45,613 bases of DNA, taken from assembly GCA_002294405.1 (NCBI GenBank), contig DBFP01000057.1, forward strand, positions 1 through 45,613, read 5' to 3'. A program made the translations under genes and the position numbers. The notes beneath the pieces are model-generated. The model did not search any database, was not told the origin of the DNA, and was given only the letters and a program-made list of their open reading frames with translations. Below are positions 17,013 through 25,697 of this stretch, piece after piece (position 1 is the first letter of the stretch; every line of letters begins with the position of its first letter). This DNA is from Anaerolineales bacterium UBA877 (GTDB lineage Bacteria; Chloroflexota; Anaerolineae; Anaerolineales; Villigracilaceae).

Positions 17013-18022
17013 GTTTGAATGAATTATCTTCGATCATGCTTCCTTTAGTGGAAACCGAATTACATCGCCAGGTTAACATCCTTGATGAACGACATACGGT
17101 TTCTTTTTATGACATGCTGGCTTACCATATGGGTTGGAATGGCGAAGGTGCCGGTCCAGACACTCAAGGGAAGCGTATCCGTTCGTTGCTCCTGCTATTA
17201 ACTTGTGCCAGCTGCAATGGTGATTGGATGTTGGCTCTCCCTGCGTCAGCCGCCGTCGAACTTGTCCATAATTTTTCACTCGTTCATGATGACATCCAGG
17301 ATAACTCCCCCAAGCGGCGAGGACGAGATGCGGTCTGGAAGAAATGGGGAATGCCCCAGGGGATCAATACCGGTGATGCACTTTTTGTTCTCTCCAACCT
17401 TGCAGTTTTAGATCTGGCTCGGTCCTTTCCTGCTGAAACAGTCATAAAATCAGCCAATATACTTCATACGGCGTGTCTTAACCTGACCCGCGGGCAATAT
17501 CTTGACATTTCATATGAACGGCTGGAGGAAGTGACCATTGAAGAATACTGGATGATGGTTAGCGATAAGACAGCCGCGCTGCTTTCCGCTTGCTGTTCTC
17601 TCGGAGCCATATTAAGTGAAACCAACGTGGAAACCCAGGATGCTTATCGCAATTTTGGCCATTACCTTGGTCTCGCTTTCCAGGTCCAGGATGATTTTCT
17701 CGGGATTTGGGGGGACTCTGCATTAACAGGAAAATCAGCAGAATCAGACCTTTTATCAGGAAAGAAATCTCTTCCTGTCCTTTTTGGTCTCGAAAAGCGA
17801 GGCTCATTTGCGGAACGCTGGAAAAAAGGACCTTTAAACCCGGATGAGGTCTCGGGTATGGCTGAGCAGTTGTCTACAGAAGGAGGACGCCTTTATACCA
17901 TGGAGGCCTCTGACCAGATGACGGACCTGGCTCTTCAATCCCTCCGTTTAGCTGACCCCAAGAACGAGGCAGGCGAAGCCCTGTTCGAATTGACCAATAG
18001 ATTACTTAGCCGGGATGCATGA
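17009..18022 (+). CDS. Polyprenyl diphosphate synthase (geranylgeranyl-PP synthase type)
   Basis: 337 residues. Condenses IPP with allylic diphosphates. GKRIR at 54-58 binds IPP. The first Asp-rich motif is DDIQD (94-98) in LVHDDIQDNS. The second is QDDFLGIWGD (from residue 227), in which the last Asp of a canonical DDxxD is replaced by Gly (DDFLG), as is common in this group. The bulky-residue pattern before the first motif is compatible with a short to medium product, but chain length cannot be set from sequence alone. It is coupled to fni and probably supplies precursors for quinone or membrane isoprenoids. Confidence 0.92.
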   Translation: MSLNELSSIMLPLVETELHRQVNILDERHTVSFYDMLAYHMGWNGEGAGPDTQGKRIRSLLLLLTCASCNGDWMLALPASAAVELVHNFSLVHDDIQDNSPKRRGRDAVWKKWGMPQGINTGDALFVLSNLAVLDLARSFPAETVIKSANILHTACLNLTRGQYLDISYERLEEVTIEEYWMMVSDKTAALLSACCSLGAILSETNVETQDAYRNFGHYLGLAFQVQDDFLGIWGDSALTGKSAESDLLSGKKSLPVLFGLEKRGSFAERWKKGPLNPDEVSGMAEQLSTEGGRLYTMEASDQMTDLALQSLRLADPKNEAGEALFELTNRLLSRDA

Positions 18023-18034
18023 TTCCCCCATTTC

Positions 18035-18069
18035 CCAGAATGGTATACCGAATTCTGGTATAATTTTTT
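18035..18069 (+). promoter_or_regulatory. tRNA-Gly promoter overlapping a terminator-like hairpin
   Basis: CCAGAAT (18035-18041) and ATTCTGG (18052-18058) form a 7-bp stem followed by TATAATTTTTTC, a plausible terminator for fni and the prenyl synthase. The same bases hold an extended -10, TGGTATAAT (18056-18064), placed about 11 bases before the tRNA. One sequence may serve both roles. Confidence 0.55.
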
Positions 18070-18075
18070 CACCTT

Positions 18076-18147
18076 GCGGGTGTAGTTCAGTGGTAGAACG
18101 CTTGCTTCCCAAGCAAGATATCGTGGGTTCGAGTCCCATCACCCGCT
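18076..18147 (+). tRNA. tRNA-Gly (anticodon CCC)
   Basis: Acceptor arms GCGGGTG (18076-18082) and CACCCGC (18140-18146), discriminator T18147. The anticodon stem CTTGC/GCAAG closes loop TTCCCAA, giving anticodon CCC at 18108-18110. The T arm is GTGGGTTCGAGTCCCAT. CCA is not encoded. Confidence 0.95.
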
Positions 18148-18150
18148 TTA

Positions 18151-18180
18151 TAAAACCATCCTTATCGATGGTTTTATTTT
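18151..18180 (+). terminator. Terminator after tRNA-Gly
   Basis: TAAAACCATC (18151-18160) pairs perfectly with GATGGTTTTA (18167-18176) around loop CTTATC, followed by TTTT. It lies just beyond the tRNA end. Confidence 0.85.
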
Positions 18181-18225
18181 AATAATTAGCGATATCGATT
18201 GGGTTTTTACCGGACCATCTAATTC

Positions 18226-18891
18226 TTATCCCATCATACGGCCCATTTCGATAATTTTCTTGACCGCGTCATCAGGAAGAACGACAGGGTTGATTCCCAA
18301 CACCTTGCATGTCAATATCATTTGAGCAGTTGTCTCTACAGCATCAGACAAGTCAGCTGCTCTTCGCAGGCTGGTGCTTGCCACCACCAACCCATGGTTT
18401 TGCATGAGGACTGCGAAACCTTTTATTCCCAGAGCTTTTGCAACTTCCTTGCCCAATTCATTTGTTCCAGGCATGATGAACGGAATTACTGGTACATCTC
18501 CCATGAATGCTGCTTCCGTGGAAATAGGTAGGAAGTGTGTTCCGGTCATCGCCATCACTGTTGCCTGGGGTGCATGCGTGTGGATTATTGCATTTATCTC
18601 GGGCCGCACCTTGAAAATCTCGCAATGAACCCACCTTTCACTGGAAGCTGAATAATCCGAATTTCCGATCATCCGGCCCTCTAGATCGATTCGCACCATC
18701 ATACCTGGGTTAAGATCACCTTTATATATGCCGCCTGGTGTAATCCATATTTCATCAGGTTTATCTTCGCAACGGGCACTAATATTCCCCCCTGTGGCGG
18801 TTATAAGCCCTTTGGCAAATAACTCGTTTAAAACGACCAAGATCTGGTTACGTATATCATCACCCTTAATAACTTTTAGATTAGTAGTCAT
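18226..18891 (-). CDS. Class II aldolase/adducin family protein (fuculose-phosphate aldolase-like)
   Basis: 221 residues from the ATG at 18891; a TTG at 18903 would add four. A zinc-dependent enzyme of the AraD/FucA type, splitting or epimerising a phosphorylated sugar or a related hydroxy-acid. Zinc ligands are HTHAP (the two His) and the His of LMQNHGLVV, with the catalytic Glu in [13 protein letters not shown]. The glycine-rich phosphate site TGGNISAR is also present. No sugar kinase or isomerase lies beside it, so the substrate is open. The leader contains two short inverted repeats, one (18929-18941) centred on a GACTC. Confidence 0.85.
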   Translation of the reverse strand: MTTNLKVIKGDDIRNQILVVLNELFAKGLITATGGNISARCEDKPDEIWITPGGIYKGDLNPGMMVRIDLEGRMIGNSDYSASSERWVHCEIFKVRPEINAIIHTHAPQATVMAMTGTHFLPISTEAAFMGDVPVIPFIMPGTNELGKEVAKALGIKGFAVLMQNHGLVVASTSLRRAADLSDAVETTAQMILTCKVLGINPVVLPDDAVKKIIEMGRMMG

Positions 18892-19125
18892 AGAATTATC
18901 CAAAACCTTCTCTGAATCCGAGAAGAAATTTGAGACTCAAACAAAACACGCAGCCCCCTATTGGCATGATTTCCTGGACTTATGAGCTACATTTCGTTTT
19001 TGTTTATTACCTGTTATTGTGGTTTTTCCTTCGGTCCCTTGAATTCGAATAACAATCAGTGCTCTGCCAGCACCTTCGAATAAAGAGAGATTTCGATCAT
19101 TGAAATATCTTTACGAAATTTCAAA

Positions 19126-20085
19126 TTATTTCCGAATGAAATTCGAAATAAAGAACCACAGGTTTGCAGGTCGTTCTGCCAGGCGTCGCATGAAGTACGG
19201 ATACCAATGGGTCCCATAGGGGACGTAAATTCGTACAGGGTACCCCTCTTTGACATATTTCTCCTGTAAATCTCGACGTATACCGAAAAGCATCTGAAAC
19301 TCAATTGCTTGTTTTGGCAGGGAGATCTTGTTGGCATAATTCTTGGCAAAATCAAGACGTTTTGGATCATGGGAACCGATGGCAGGAATTGGTGGGACAA
19401 GCCCATCTGCACTAAGCATGGGTGAACCAGCTGCCTTGGCAGCATCGATTATGATGCGGGTAAGCAAATCGAAATTTGCGTCCACATCCGCCTTGCCTGG
19501 GAAGGCCAATTCGGGAGGTTCCTTGTAAGCTCCTTTAACTATGCGAAAGCAAGCGCCTTCAGTGATTAATTCTCGGGTGTCTTTTTCTGTTCGATATAAA
19601 TATGATTGAATCACCACACCTGTTTTCCGCAGCCCACTTTCCCTCATCCTCCTGTAAACGCCAATTGTCTTCTCCGTGAATGGTGTATCCTCCATGTCAA
19701 TCCGGATGAAATTGTTAAATTCTTTTGCCTTAATAAGAATTCGTTCCAGGTTTTTTGAACATAGGTTTTCTTCCAACGTAAGGCCGATCTGCGTTAACTT
19801 TATGGATACATTCGCTCGGATGCTGCTCTTGTGTATCATCTCAAGTAAATTAATTATGTCATCGGTGGCTTTAATTGCTTCATCGCGCGTCGACGTACTT
19901 TCACCCAAATGATCAAGGGTTGCATTCATCCCGTTCGCATTTAGTTGCCGAACGGTGACAATTGCGTCTTCGATGGTATTCCCAGCAACAAACCGTGCTG
20001 CTGCCCGCCAGGCAAATTTCCAGCTAACCACCATCCGTTGCGCCCACACAGCTTTCGATAGATAAATAAAAAAAGAACGTAACAT
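19126..20085 (-). CDS. Proline dehydrogenase (monofunctional PRODH)
   Basis: 319 residues from the ATG at 20085, which has GAGG at good spacing; the frame opens earlier at 20133. An FAD enzyme that oxidises proline to pyrroline-5-carboxylate and passes electrons to quinone. Family motifs are present in order: FRIVKGAYKEPP, HDPKRLDFAKNYA, QMLFGIRRDLQ, GYPVRIYVPYGTHW and YPYFMRRLAERPAN, the last two covering the proline- and flavin-binding residues. P5C dehydrogenase is not in the window, so this is the monofunctional form. About 200 bases downstream (18904-19125) show no gene. Confidence 0.92.
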   Translation of the reverse strand: MLRSFFIYLSKAVWAQRMVVSWKFAWRAAARFVAGNTIEDAIVTVRQLNANGMNATLDHLGESTSTRDEAIKATDDIINLLEMIHKSSIRANVSIKLTQIGLTLEENLCSKNLERILIKAKEFNNFIRIDMEDTPFTEKTIGVYRRMRESGLRKTGVVIQSYLYRTEKDTRELITEGACFRIVKGAYKEPPELAFPGKADVDANFDLLTRIIIDAAKAAGSPMLSADGLVPPIPAIGSHDPKRLDFAKNYANKISLPKQAIEFQMLFGIRRDLQEKYVKEGYPVRIYVPYGTHWYPYFMRRLAERPANLWFFISNFIRK

Positions 20086-20123
20086 GGTAGCCTCACCCTT
20101 GCCAAATTTCAGATTCACAAGTG

Positions 20124-20160
20124 ATTGTAGCACAACTGCTTTAAGTGAATATGATATACT
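20124..20160. promoter_or_regulatory. Divergent extended -10 promoters (proline dehydrogenase and SxxK hydrolase)
   Basis: On the minus strand TGCTACAAT (20124-20132) points toward the proline dehydrogenase gene. On the plus strand TGATATACT (20152-20160) points toward the serine hydrolase gene. Both are TGn-type extended -10 elements without a clear -35. Confidence 0.45.
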
Positions 20161-20216
20161 TTTTACTCATTTGGTATGATTAAAATCATTTATATCCATT
20201 AATTTTTGGAGATATT

Positions 20217-21689
20217 GTGAGATTACGTGGTTCTTCTTTTTACATGCGTGGAGTCTCCCTTTTTTTTATACTGCTGGCTGCAGTTGTTACCATCATCCAG
20301 GTCGTCCAATACAGCCTATCGAGATACAATTATCCTCCAACCATGACTATTGGTAATGTCCCCGTCGGCGGATTGGACCCACAATCTGCTGCACAGCGGC
20401 TATTACAGGTATATGCACTTCCGGTGGAAATACACTATGGACCGGCGGTTTTTGATCTTGACCCCGGCTTGATTGGCTATCAATTGAATATTGACAGCAT
20501 GCTTGCTGCTGCAGACCTCCAACGAACAGGCGCTTCTTTTTGGGGAGGATTCTGGGATTTTTTGTGGAATCGCCGGTCTGCAACCCCTCCGATACCTCTT
20601 GTTTCCTCGTATTCTGAAATTCGCCTGCGTGAATACTTGCATGACGAGATTTCATCCCGATATGACCAACCCCCCGCTCCAGCACAACCAATCCCCGGAA
20701 CAGCGAATTTCACCCCTGGGACCCCTGGTCAAACAATGGATATCGATCGTGCAGTCGCCTTGATTGAGAGTGCATTAAAATCTCCAGATCACCGTACTGT
20801 CATTTTGACCTCCCTGAACATTGGACCATCAAGACCCTCTATAGATTCTCTGGAAACCCTCCTCAAACAACTATTGGATATCAGCAATTTTGATGGTTTG
20901 GTGGACATCTATGTTCTTGACCTCCAGACCCAGGAAACTGTACACTTTGCATCTCAGGGCGGTCAGAACATTTCGGTCAATCCGGATATTGCCTTTTCAG
21001 GTGCTAGCACAATAAAGATACCGATCATGGTATCTGTGTTTCGCTATTTTAACAGCCGGATAACTCCTGAAACTGACGCCCTCCTGACGGAGATGTTCCA
21101 ATCTCTAACAGGAAACGGAGCAGCAGATTCCTTAATGTCCTCGATTGACGCTGGTCGAGGGCCACTAATCGTAACAGACACTCTGCAAAAACTTGGCATG
21201 GACAACACCTTCATCGCCATGTACTTTGCACCCGGTTCCATCGCCTTGAACCATTTCAACACCCTTTCAAATAGTCGTACAGATATTAGTACTAATCCAG
21301 ACACATTCAATCAGACAACCCCTTCAGAAATGGGGATTTTGCTCGAGGATATATATTTATGTGCCCAAACGGGAGGTGGTTCTTTAGTGGCCGCTTTCCC
21401 GGGTCAGATTAACCAGGAAGCTTGTCAGCAGATGATTCAATACTTGGTGAAAGATAAGTTCGGTGCATTAATACAAGGAGGTGTACCGGAAGGTACCATC
21501 GTTGCCCATAAACATGGGTTTACTTTAAACGACTTCAGTGATGCTGGTCTCATATATTCTCCTGGAGGGAATTATATCTTGACCATTTACCTCTACCATC
21601 CAGTGCAGGCTATCTGGGATATTGTTTCTCCATTATTTGCAGAAATTTCACGGGCTGTATACAACTTTTTCAATCTCCCCTCAAAATAA
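20217..21689 (+). CDS. Membrane-anchored SxxK serine hydrolase (class A beta-lactamase/PBP-like)
   Basis: 490 residues. Residues 13-33 form a membrane anchor with the rest outside. Residues about 40-200 resemble the peptidoglycan-binding type 4 (VanW-associated) domain, starting TIGNVPVGGLDPQSAAQ. The catalytic domain has the nucleophile Ser264 and Lys267 in GASTIKIPIM, an Asn-containing loop GNGAADSL, TTPSEMG and a KTG-like HKHGF (431-435). The KTG lysine/threonine pattern is altered to His-Lys-His-Gly, seen in some beta-lactamase-2-family cell-wall enzymes. It probably processes cell-wall peptides or acts as a penicillin-interactive protein; true beta-lactamase activity is uncertain. The GTG start has GGAG upstream. 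Confidence 0.8.
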   Translation: MRLRGSSFYMRGVSLFFILLAAVVTIIQVVQYSLSRYNYPPTMTIGNVPVGGLDPQSAAQRLLQVYALPVEIHYGPAVFDLDPGLIGYQLNIDSMLAAADLQRTGASFWGGFWDFLWNRRSATPPIPLVSSYSEIRLREYLHDEISSRYDQPPAPAQPIPGTANFTPGTPGQTMDIDRAVALIESALKSPDHRTVILTSLNIGPSRPSIDSLETLLKQLLDISNFDGLVDIYVLDLQTQETVHFASQGGQNISVNPDIAFSGASTIKIPIMVSVFRYFNSRITPETDALLTEMFQSLTGNGAADSLMSSIDAGRGPLIVTDTLQKLGMDNTFIAMYFAPGSIALNHFNTLSNSRTDISTNPDTFNQTTPSEMGILLEDIYLCAQTGGGSLVAAFPGQINQEACQQMIQYLVKDKFGALIQGGVPEGTIVAHKHGFTLNDFSDAGLIYSPGGNYILTIYLYHPVQAIWDIVSPLFAEISRAVYNFFNLPSK

Positions 21690-21725
21690 AGTGATTTCCC
21701 TTTCCCCTTACCAATACAATCAGTT

Positions 21726-21731
21726 TATAAT
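21726..21731 (+). promoter_or_regulatory. -10 box placed for a leaderless transcript
   Basis: TATAAT ends 6 bases before the ATG at 21738, and no ribosome binding site is seen. This is the same geometry as at 1633-1645. Confidence 0.45.
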
Positions 21732-21737
21732 CAACCT

Positions 21738-22439
21738 ATGAGTCAGGTTTTGAACTTGTACCGACTTCAACAAACCGATACCAATGTTGACCGGATTCAA
21801 AGTCGATTGCAAGCCATTCAAAATAAATTGGATTCCGATATAGAACTAAAATCAGCCGCTGAAAAAGTTGATGCCTTAAAAGAGTTGTATAACTCAACTG
21901 ACAAGACCCTTAAACAATCAGAGCTTGACGCACAAAATCAACGAATTAAAATCGAACAGATCGAGACAAGCCTTTACAGCAGCAAAGGTCATAGCCCCAA
22001 GGAATTATTGGATCTCCAGAATGATGTGGCTGCATTGAAACGACATCTTCTTGTTTTGGAGGATCTTCAACTGGAAGCCATGCTGGAAACTGAAACCTCG
22101 CTGGATGCATATAACTCCGCTCAAAAAGATTTACTGAAAACTCAAGAAAGATCAAGTGAACAAAACAACATCTTACAAGAAGAACAAACTGCATTGCGAA
22201 AAGAAATGGAAAAATATTTGTTTGAACGTGCTGCTATTGCAAGCCAAATTTCATCAGACATGCTTCGCTTATTCGAGGAATTACGCTTGCAGCGGCGTGG
22301 AATTGCAGTCGCGATAATCTCCGAAAACTCATGTTCTGCATGTGGATCTTCATTATCTCCTGCGCAAATGCAATCATCACGATCTTCAGGTCAAGTTGCC
22401 ATGTGCCCATCCTGCGGTCGTATTCTTTACGGAAGTTAG
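21738..22439 (+). CDS. Coiled-coil protein with C-terminal C4 zinc ribbon
   Basis: 233 residues. Residues about 5-185 are predicted long helices in coiled-coil arrangement (QQTDTNVDRIQSRLQAIQNK at the start). The end is a zinc ribbon with Cys199-x2-Cys202 (CSAC) and Cys223-x2-Cys226 (CPSC). This is the widespread bacterial CT398/DUF164-like family whose cellular role is not settled. An 18-base gap to the NACHT-HEAT gene suggests co-transcription. Confidence 0.85.
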   Translation: MSQVLNLYRLQQTDTNVDRIQSRLQAIQNKLDSDIELKSAAEKVDALKELYNSTDKTLKQSELDAQNQRIKIEQIETSLYSSKGHSPKELLDLQNDVAALKRHLLVLEDLQLEAMLETETSLDAYNSAQKDLLKTQERSSEQNNILQEEQTALRKEMEKYLFERAAIASQISSDMLRLFEELRLQRRGIAVAIISENSCSACGSSLSPAQMQSSRSSGQVAMCPSCGRILYGS

Positions 22440-22457
22440 GTTCCTGCTTAGGTGCTT

Positions 22458-24965
22458 ATGTTTTCCTGGTTTTACCGTATTGATACACTTTCGTTTTGGT
22501 TGGGGATCCTCCTTGCATCTCTTATTTGGTGGATACTTTCTTTGCTTAGACCTGCGGTACGGCAGGTGCGTTCTTCAATTCTTGCCAAGCGGGCGGAAAA
22601 TAAGGATAAAGCAACCTCCAATATTAATTATGAAGAACGGTACAGAGCGAGCGTATTACATAAAGTTCAAGGCTTGCATCTGGCAGCCTCCCTTTTCCCG
22701 TTGGATGAAATCGTCCTGCCTCCAAGCCTACTGGCACCCCCGCCTCGCGTTGAGCCAAATGCAGGAGTCATTAGTGAGGATATCATCGACGCTGCCATCC
22801 CTTATCTCCCAGCCTGGCCGGAATTGGCTACCATCTACCAGGCATCCACTTTAACCCTTGGGCAGGCCTTGTCTGGCAACTCCGATATTATCCTTACAGG
22901 TCAACCCGGGACGGGTAAAACAGTAACGCTTGCATATCTGGCATCCAAGCTGGCGCGTCGTATCCCAGAACCTGGATTGCCTCCAGACATGGTTCCTGTT
23001 TACATCCATATCGCGGACATTGATTTGCCCGTTAAAAAAGAAAAACCTTTAAATCTGATCGTTGAACTTATATCTGAGAATACCCCACCCCATGACCGGT
23101 CTCGTCTGCCAGAATTTTTCCTGAACTGCTTTTCTGCAGATCGCATCATCCTGCTAATCGACGGTACGGATGAGCTGACACCGGATGGAATGAAAAACGT
23201 GGTTGAATTTATCAAATTAATCAAGCGGGCATATCCAAAGACGCGCATAATTACTACAGCCTCAATAGATTACCTTGATGGGTTGGTGGCCCTTAATTTT
23301 GTAGCATTTACCCTCGCTGCATGGAATGCCAAGCAGCGCGCTGCGTTTGTGGAAAAATGGGGAAATTTATGGATACGCAAAATTTCCCTGGAAACCTGGG
23401 CTAAAAATAGCGCTCAAGTGGATCCGTTATTGATCAATAATTGGCTAAACTCCCAGAGCAGCACCCTTACACCATTTGAATTAACCCTAAAAACCTGGGG
23501 TGCATACGCCGGAGATATTTTAGGTCCTCACCCTCTTGATGCGATTGAATCCCATTTACTCCGCCTTTCAAGCGATAATCTCCCGCGAGAATCAATGGAG
23601 ATTCTTGCATTGCAAACCACCGTAAGTGGGAATTCAATCTTCGATCATCATATTGCTCGAGAATGGTTAAATTCTTACGAGCTTGCTGAAAAAGAAAATC
23701 ATTCTGAAGATGAAGATGTCTCTTCCCCCAAACCACCCAATAAAACCCAGCTGCCGTCCTTTGGGTTGATCCTCAAATTGGTTGAAAATGGACTTCTCTC
23801 GCAGCATCGGAATAACCGGTTGCGTTTCATGCATCCAATTATTTGCGGTTACCTGGCAGGAAAGGCACTGGCGGCCAACAACCCCGTATTATTACATGAC
23901 CAGCCCTCATGGATGGGGAAATCCATGGGATTTCATTTCTTTGCTGCATTTGGGGATGCAGCTCCGCTCGTGAATGACTTGCTCGCCATTAATGATTCTC
24001 CGTTATCCCGGAATCTACTTGGCATCGCTCGCTGGTTACGCGACGCTCCCTACCAGGTAACTTGGCGGGGTCAAGTTCAAGCAAAATTGGTCGTGCTTTT
24101 GAAACAAACTGGTCAACCTCTTGGATTACGTGGACAGGCTCTCAGTGCTTTAATCCAAACCGGTGATCCAAGTATTTCAATACTGTTTAGACAATTGATT
24201 GAAGATCGTGATCCTGAAACGCAACAACTTGCTGCTCTTGGCTGCGGAGTTCAGAGAGATACAAAATCCATTGAATTACTTTCATCATTAATGAGTAACA
24301 AATCCCCCAATACACGCCGAGCTGCCTGCCTGGCGCTGGTAAATATTGGGACGACCGAAGCAATGGATATGGTTGGCTCAGCACTTTTGCATGGTGATGA
24401 AAATATTAGACGCACCGCAGCCGAGGCATTGGCCAATCACCCCGGTGAGGGACACGCAATGCTAAAGGAGGGTGCGGGGATGAAAGACGATCTGCTGGTC
24501 AGACGTTCTGCGGCATATGGATTAGGACGTATTAAAGCACTCTGGGCTGAAGAATTGCTCGCTCATTTTGAAACGGATGATGATCAATGGGCTGTTCGAA
24601 CCGCTGCAGCGGAAGTAAACGAAAATCGAAGGAAGCCTGACCCGCATATTCCTCAAAGACTTCCTCCTCCAACAGAGTCCCCCTGGATAATTGCCTTTGC
24701 AGGAAAACAAGGGGTAGGTGTGTCTCCGGAGAAGATACCCGTGGACTTATTATTATTAGCGCTCAAATCAGGGACAGAAGAAGAACGCCTGGCATCACTT
24801 CCATATTTGCGCCTGGTACCCGCCGAAGGAGTATTTGGTGCACTTTATCAAGCCATGTATGGGGGGGACTCCGCACTTAGGGAAGCTGCCTTCCTGATAT
24901 TTGCGGAAATGGCTGCCCGAGGCTACAATGTTCCTGAGCCAGTTCAATTTGGGGTGGGTCTTTGA
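22458..24965 (+). CDS. Membrane-anchored NACHT-type NTPase with HEAT repeats
   Basis: About 835 residues; ATG 22458 has AGG five bases upstream, and a GTG at 22452 is also possible. Residues about 10-31 are one membrane helix. Then comes a P-loop NTPase of NACHT/STAND type, with Walker A GQPGTGKT (148-155) and Walker B RIILLIDGTDEL (229-240) with the acidic pair of the family. A winged-helix-like linker is followed at about residues 550-720 by at least four HEAT or PBS-lyase-type helical repeats (for example SPNTRRAACLALVNIGT and ENIRRTAAEALANH). Such proteins act as signal-dependent switches. The ligand is unknown, and no nuclease or effector gene sits beside it. It probably shares an mRNA with the zinc-ribbon gene. 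Confidence 0.8.
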   Translation: MFSWFYRIDTLSFWLGILLASLIWWILSLLRPAVRQVRSSILAKRAENKDKATSNINYEERYRASVLHKVQGLHLAASLFPLDEIVLPPSLLAPPPRVEPNAGVISEDIIDAAIPYLPAWPELATIYQASTLTLGQALSGNSDIILTGQPGTGKTVTLAYLASKLARRIPEPGLPPDMVPVYIHIADIDLPVKKEKPLNLIVELISENTPPHDRSRLPEFFLNCFSADRIILLIDGTDELTPDGMKNVVEFIKLIKRAYPKTRIITTASIDYLDGLVALNFVAFTLAAWNAKQRAAFVEKWGNLWIRKISLETWAKNSAQVDPLLINNWLNSQSSTLTPFELTLKTWGAYAGDILGPHPLDAIESHLLRLSSDNLPRESMEILALQTTVSGNSIFDHHIAREWLNSYELAEKENHSEDEDVSSPKPPNKTQLPSFGLILKLVENGLLSQHRNNRLRFMHPIICGYLAGKALAANNPVLLHDQPSWMGKSMGFHFFAAFGDAAPLVNDLLAINDSPLSRNLLGIARWLRDAPYQVTWRGQVQAKLVVLLKQTGQPLGLRGQALSALIQTGDPSISILFRQLIEDRDPETQQLAALGCGVQRDTKSIELLSSLMSNKSPNTRRAACLALVNIGTTEAMDMVGSALLHGDENIRRTAAEALANHPGEGHAMLKEGAGMKDDLLVRRSAAYGLGRIKALWAEELLAHFETDDDQWAVRTAAAEVNENRRKPDPHIPQRLPPPTESPWIIAFAGKQGVGVSPEKIPVDLLLLALKSGTEEERLASLPYLRLVPAEGVFGALYQAMYGGDSALREAAFLIFAEMAARGYNVPEPVQFGVGL

Positions 24966-25007
24966 TGCATGATTTTCGCAGCCCCCATATCTCATTGAGC
25001 CAAAGGT

Positions 25008-25697
25008 ATGGATAAACCGTTCATCCAACATACCATCGCCATCCTTGGTGGGACAGGAAAAGAGGGGAAAGGTCTGGCTTACAGATGGGCAAAAGCGGGG
25101 TATCATATATTAATCGGTTCCCGTTCTCCCGAAAAAGCTCAAAAAGCAGCCCAAGACCTTACCTCTATGTTGGGCGGTAGCGCTGACATAATAGGTACAA
25201 CCAATCTGCTAGCCTCCCAACGTGCGACCATTGTCGTACTAACTGTTCCATATTCAGCCCAACATGAAACACTGGAATCGTGTAAGGATGCATTGAAGAG
25301 CAAAATTCTAATAAATGTAGTCGTCCCCCTCGTCCAATCTAAAGAAACCAAAGTTCAAATGCCACCTGAGGGCAGTGCTGCTCAAGCAGCCCATCAGTTA
25401 CTGGGACCGGATGTTCAAGTGACATCTGCTTTCCAGAATATATCTTATGATCATCTTCTTAATGATGGACCGATTGAATGCGAAGTGTTAGTTACAGGGA
25501 CCAGCAGGGAAGCGCGGTTGGAAACCCTTAAACTTGTATCTATGGCAGGGCTGGTTGGCTGGGATGCCGGTCCATTGGCGAATTCAGCAGTTGTGGAAGG
25601 CTTAACCAGTATATTAATTGGAATTAACAAGCTATATAAAAATACCAATGTCGGAATTCGAATCACGGGAATCCAACATCCTGCTAAGGAAATATGA
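25008..25697 (+). CDS. npdG: NADPH-dependent F420 reductase (F420H2:NADP+ oxidoreductase)
   Basis: 229 residues. Moves hydride between NADPH and coenzyme F420. The Rossmann motif is ILGGTGKEGKG (residues 12-22), and the following IGSRS (36-40) is the typical NADP-phosphate pocket. VLTVPYSAQHETL and GWDAGPLANSAVVEGLTS match the F420-binding parts of the family. It opens the F420 island and overlaps cofE by 4 bases. The ribosome site is poor (AAAGG too close to the ATG). Confidence 0.92.
   Translation: MDKPFIQHTIAILGGTGKEGKGLAYRWAKAGYHILIGSRSPEKAQKAAQDLTSMLGGSADIIGTTNLLASQRATIVVLTVPYSAQHETLESCKDALKSKILINVVVPLVQSKETKVQMPPEGSAAQAAHQLLGPDVQVTSAFQNISYDHLLNDGPIECEVLVTGTSREARLETLKLVSMAGLVGWDAGPLANSAVVEGLTSILIGINKLYKNTNVGIRITGIQHPAKEI

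Noticed and set aside
19029..19125. Self-complementary AT-rich stretch downstream of proline dehydrogenase as a terminator or small RNA
   Set aside because: Only short, bulged stems without a T-tract on the relevant strand.
22458..24965. Calling the NACHT-HEAT gene part of an antiphage island
   Set aside because: Neighbours are a zinc-ribbon protein, cell-wall and F420 genes; no nuclease, toxin or other defence gene is present.
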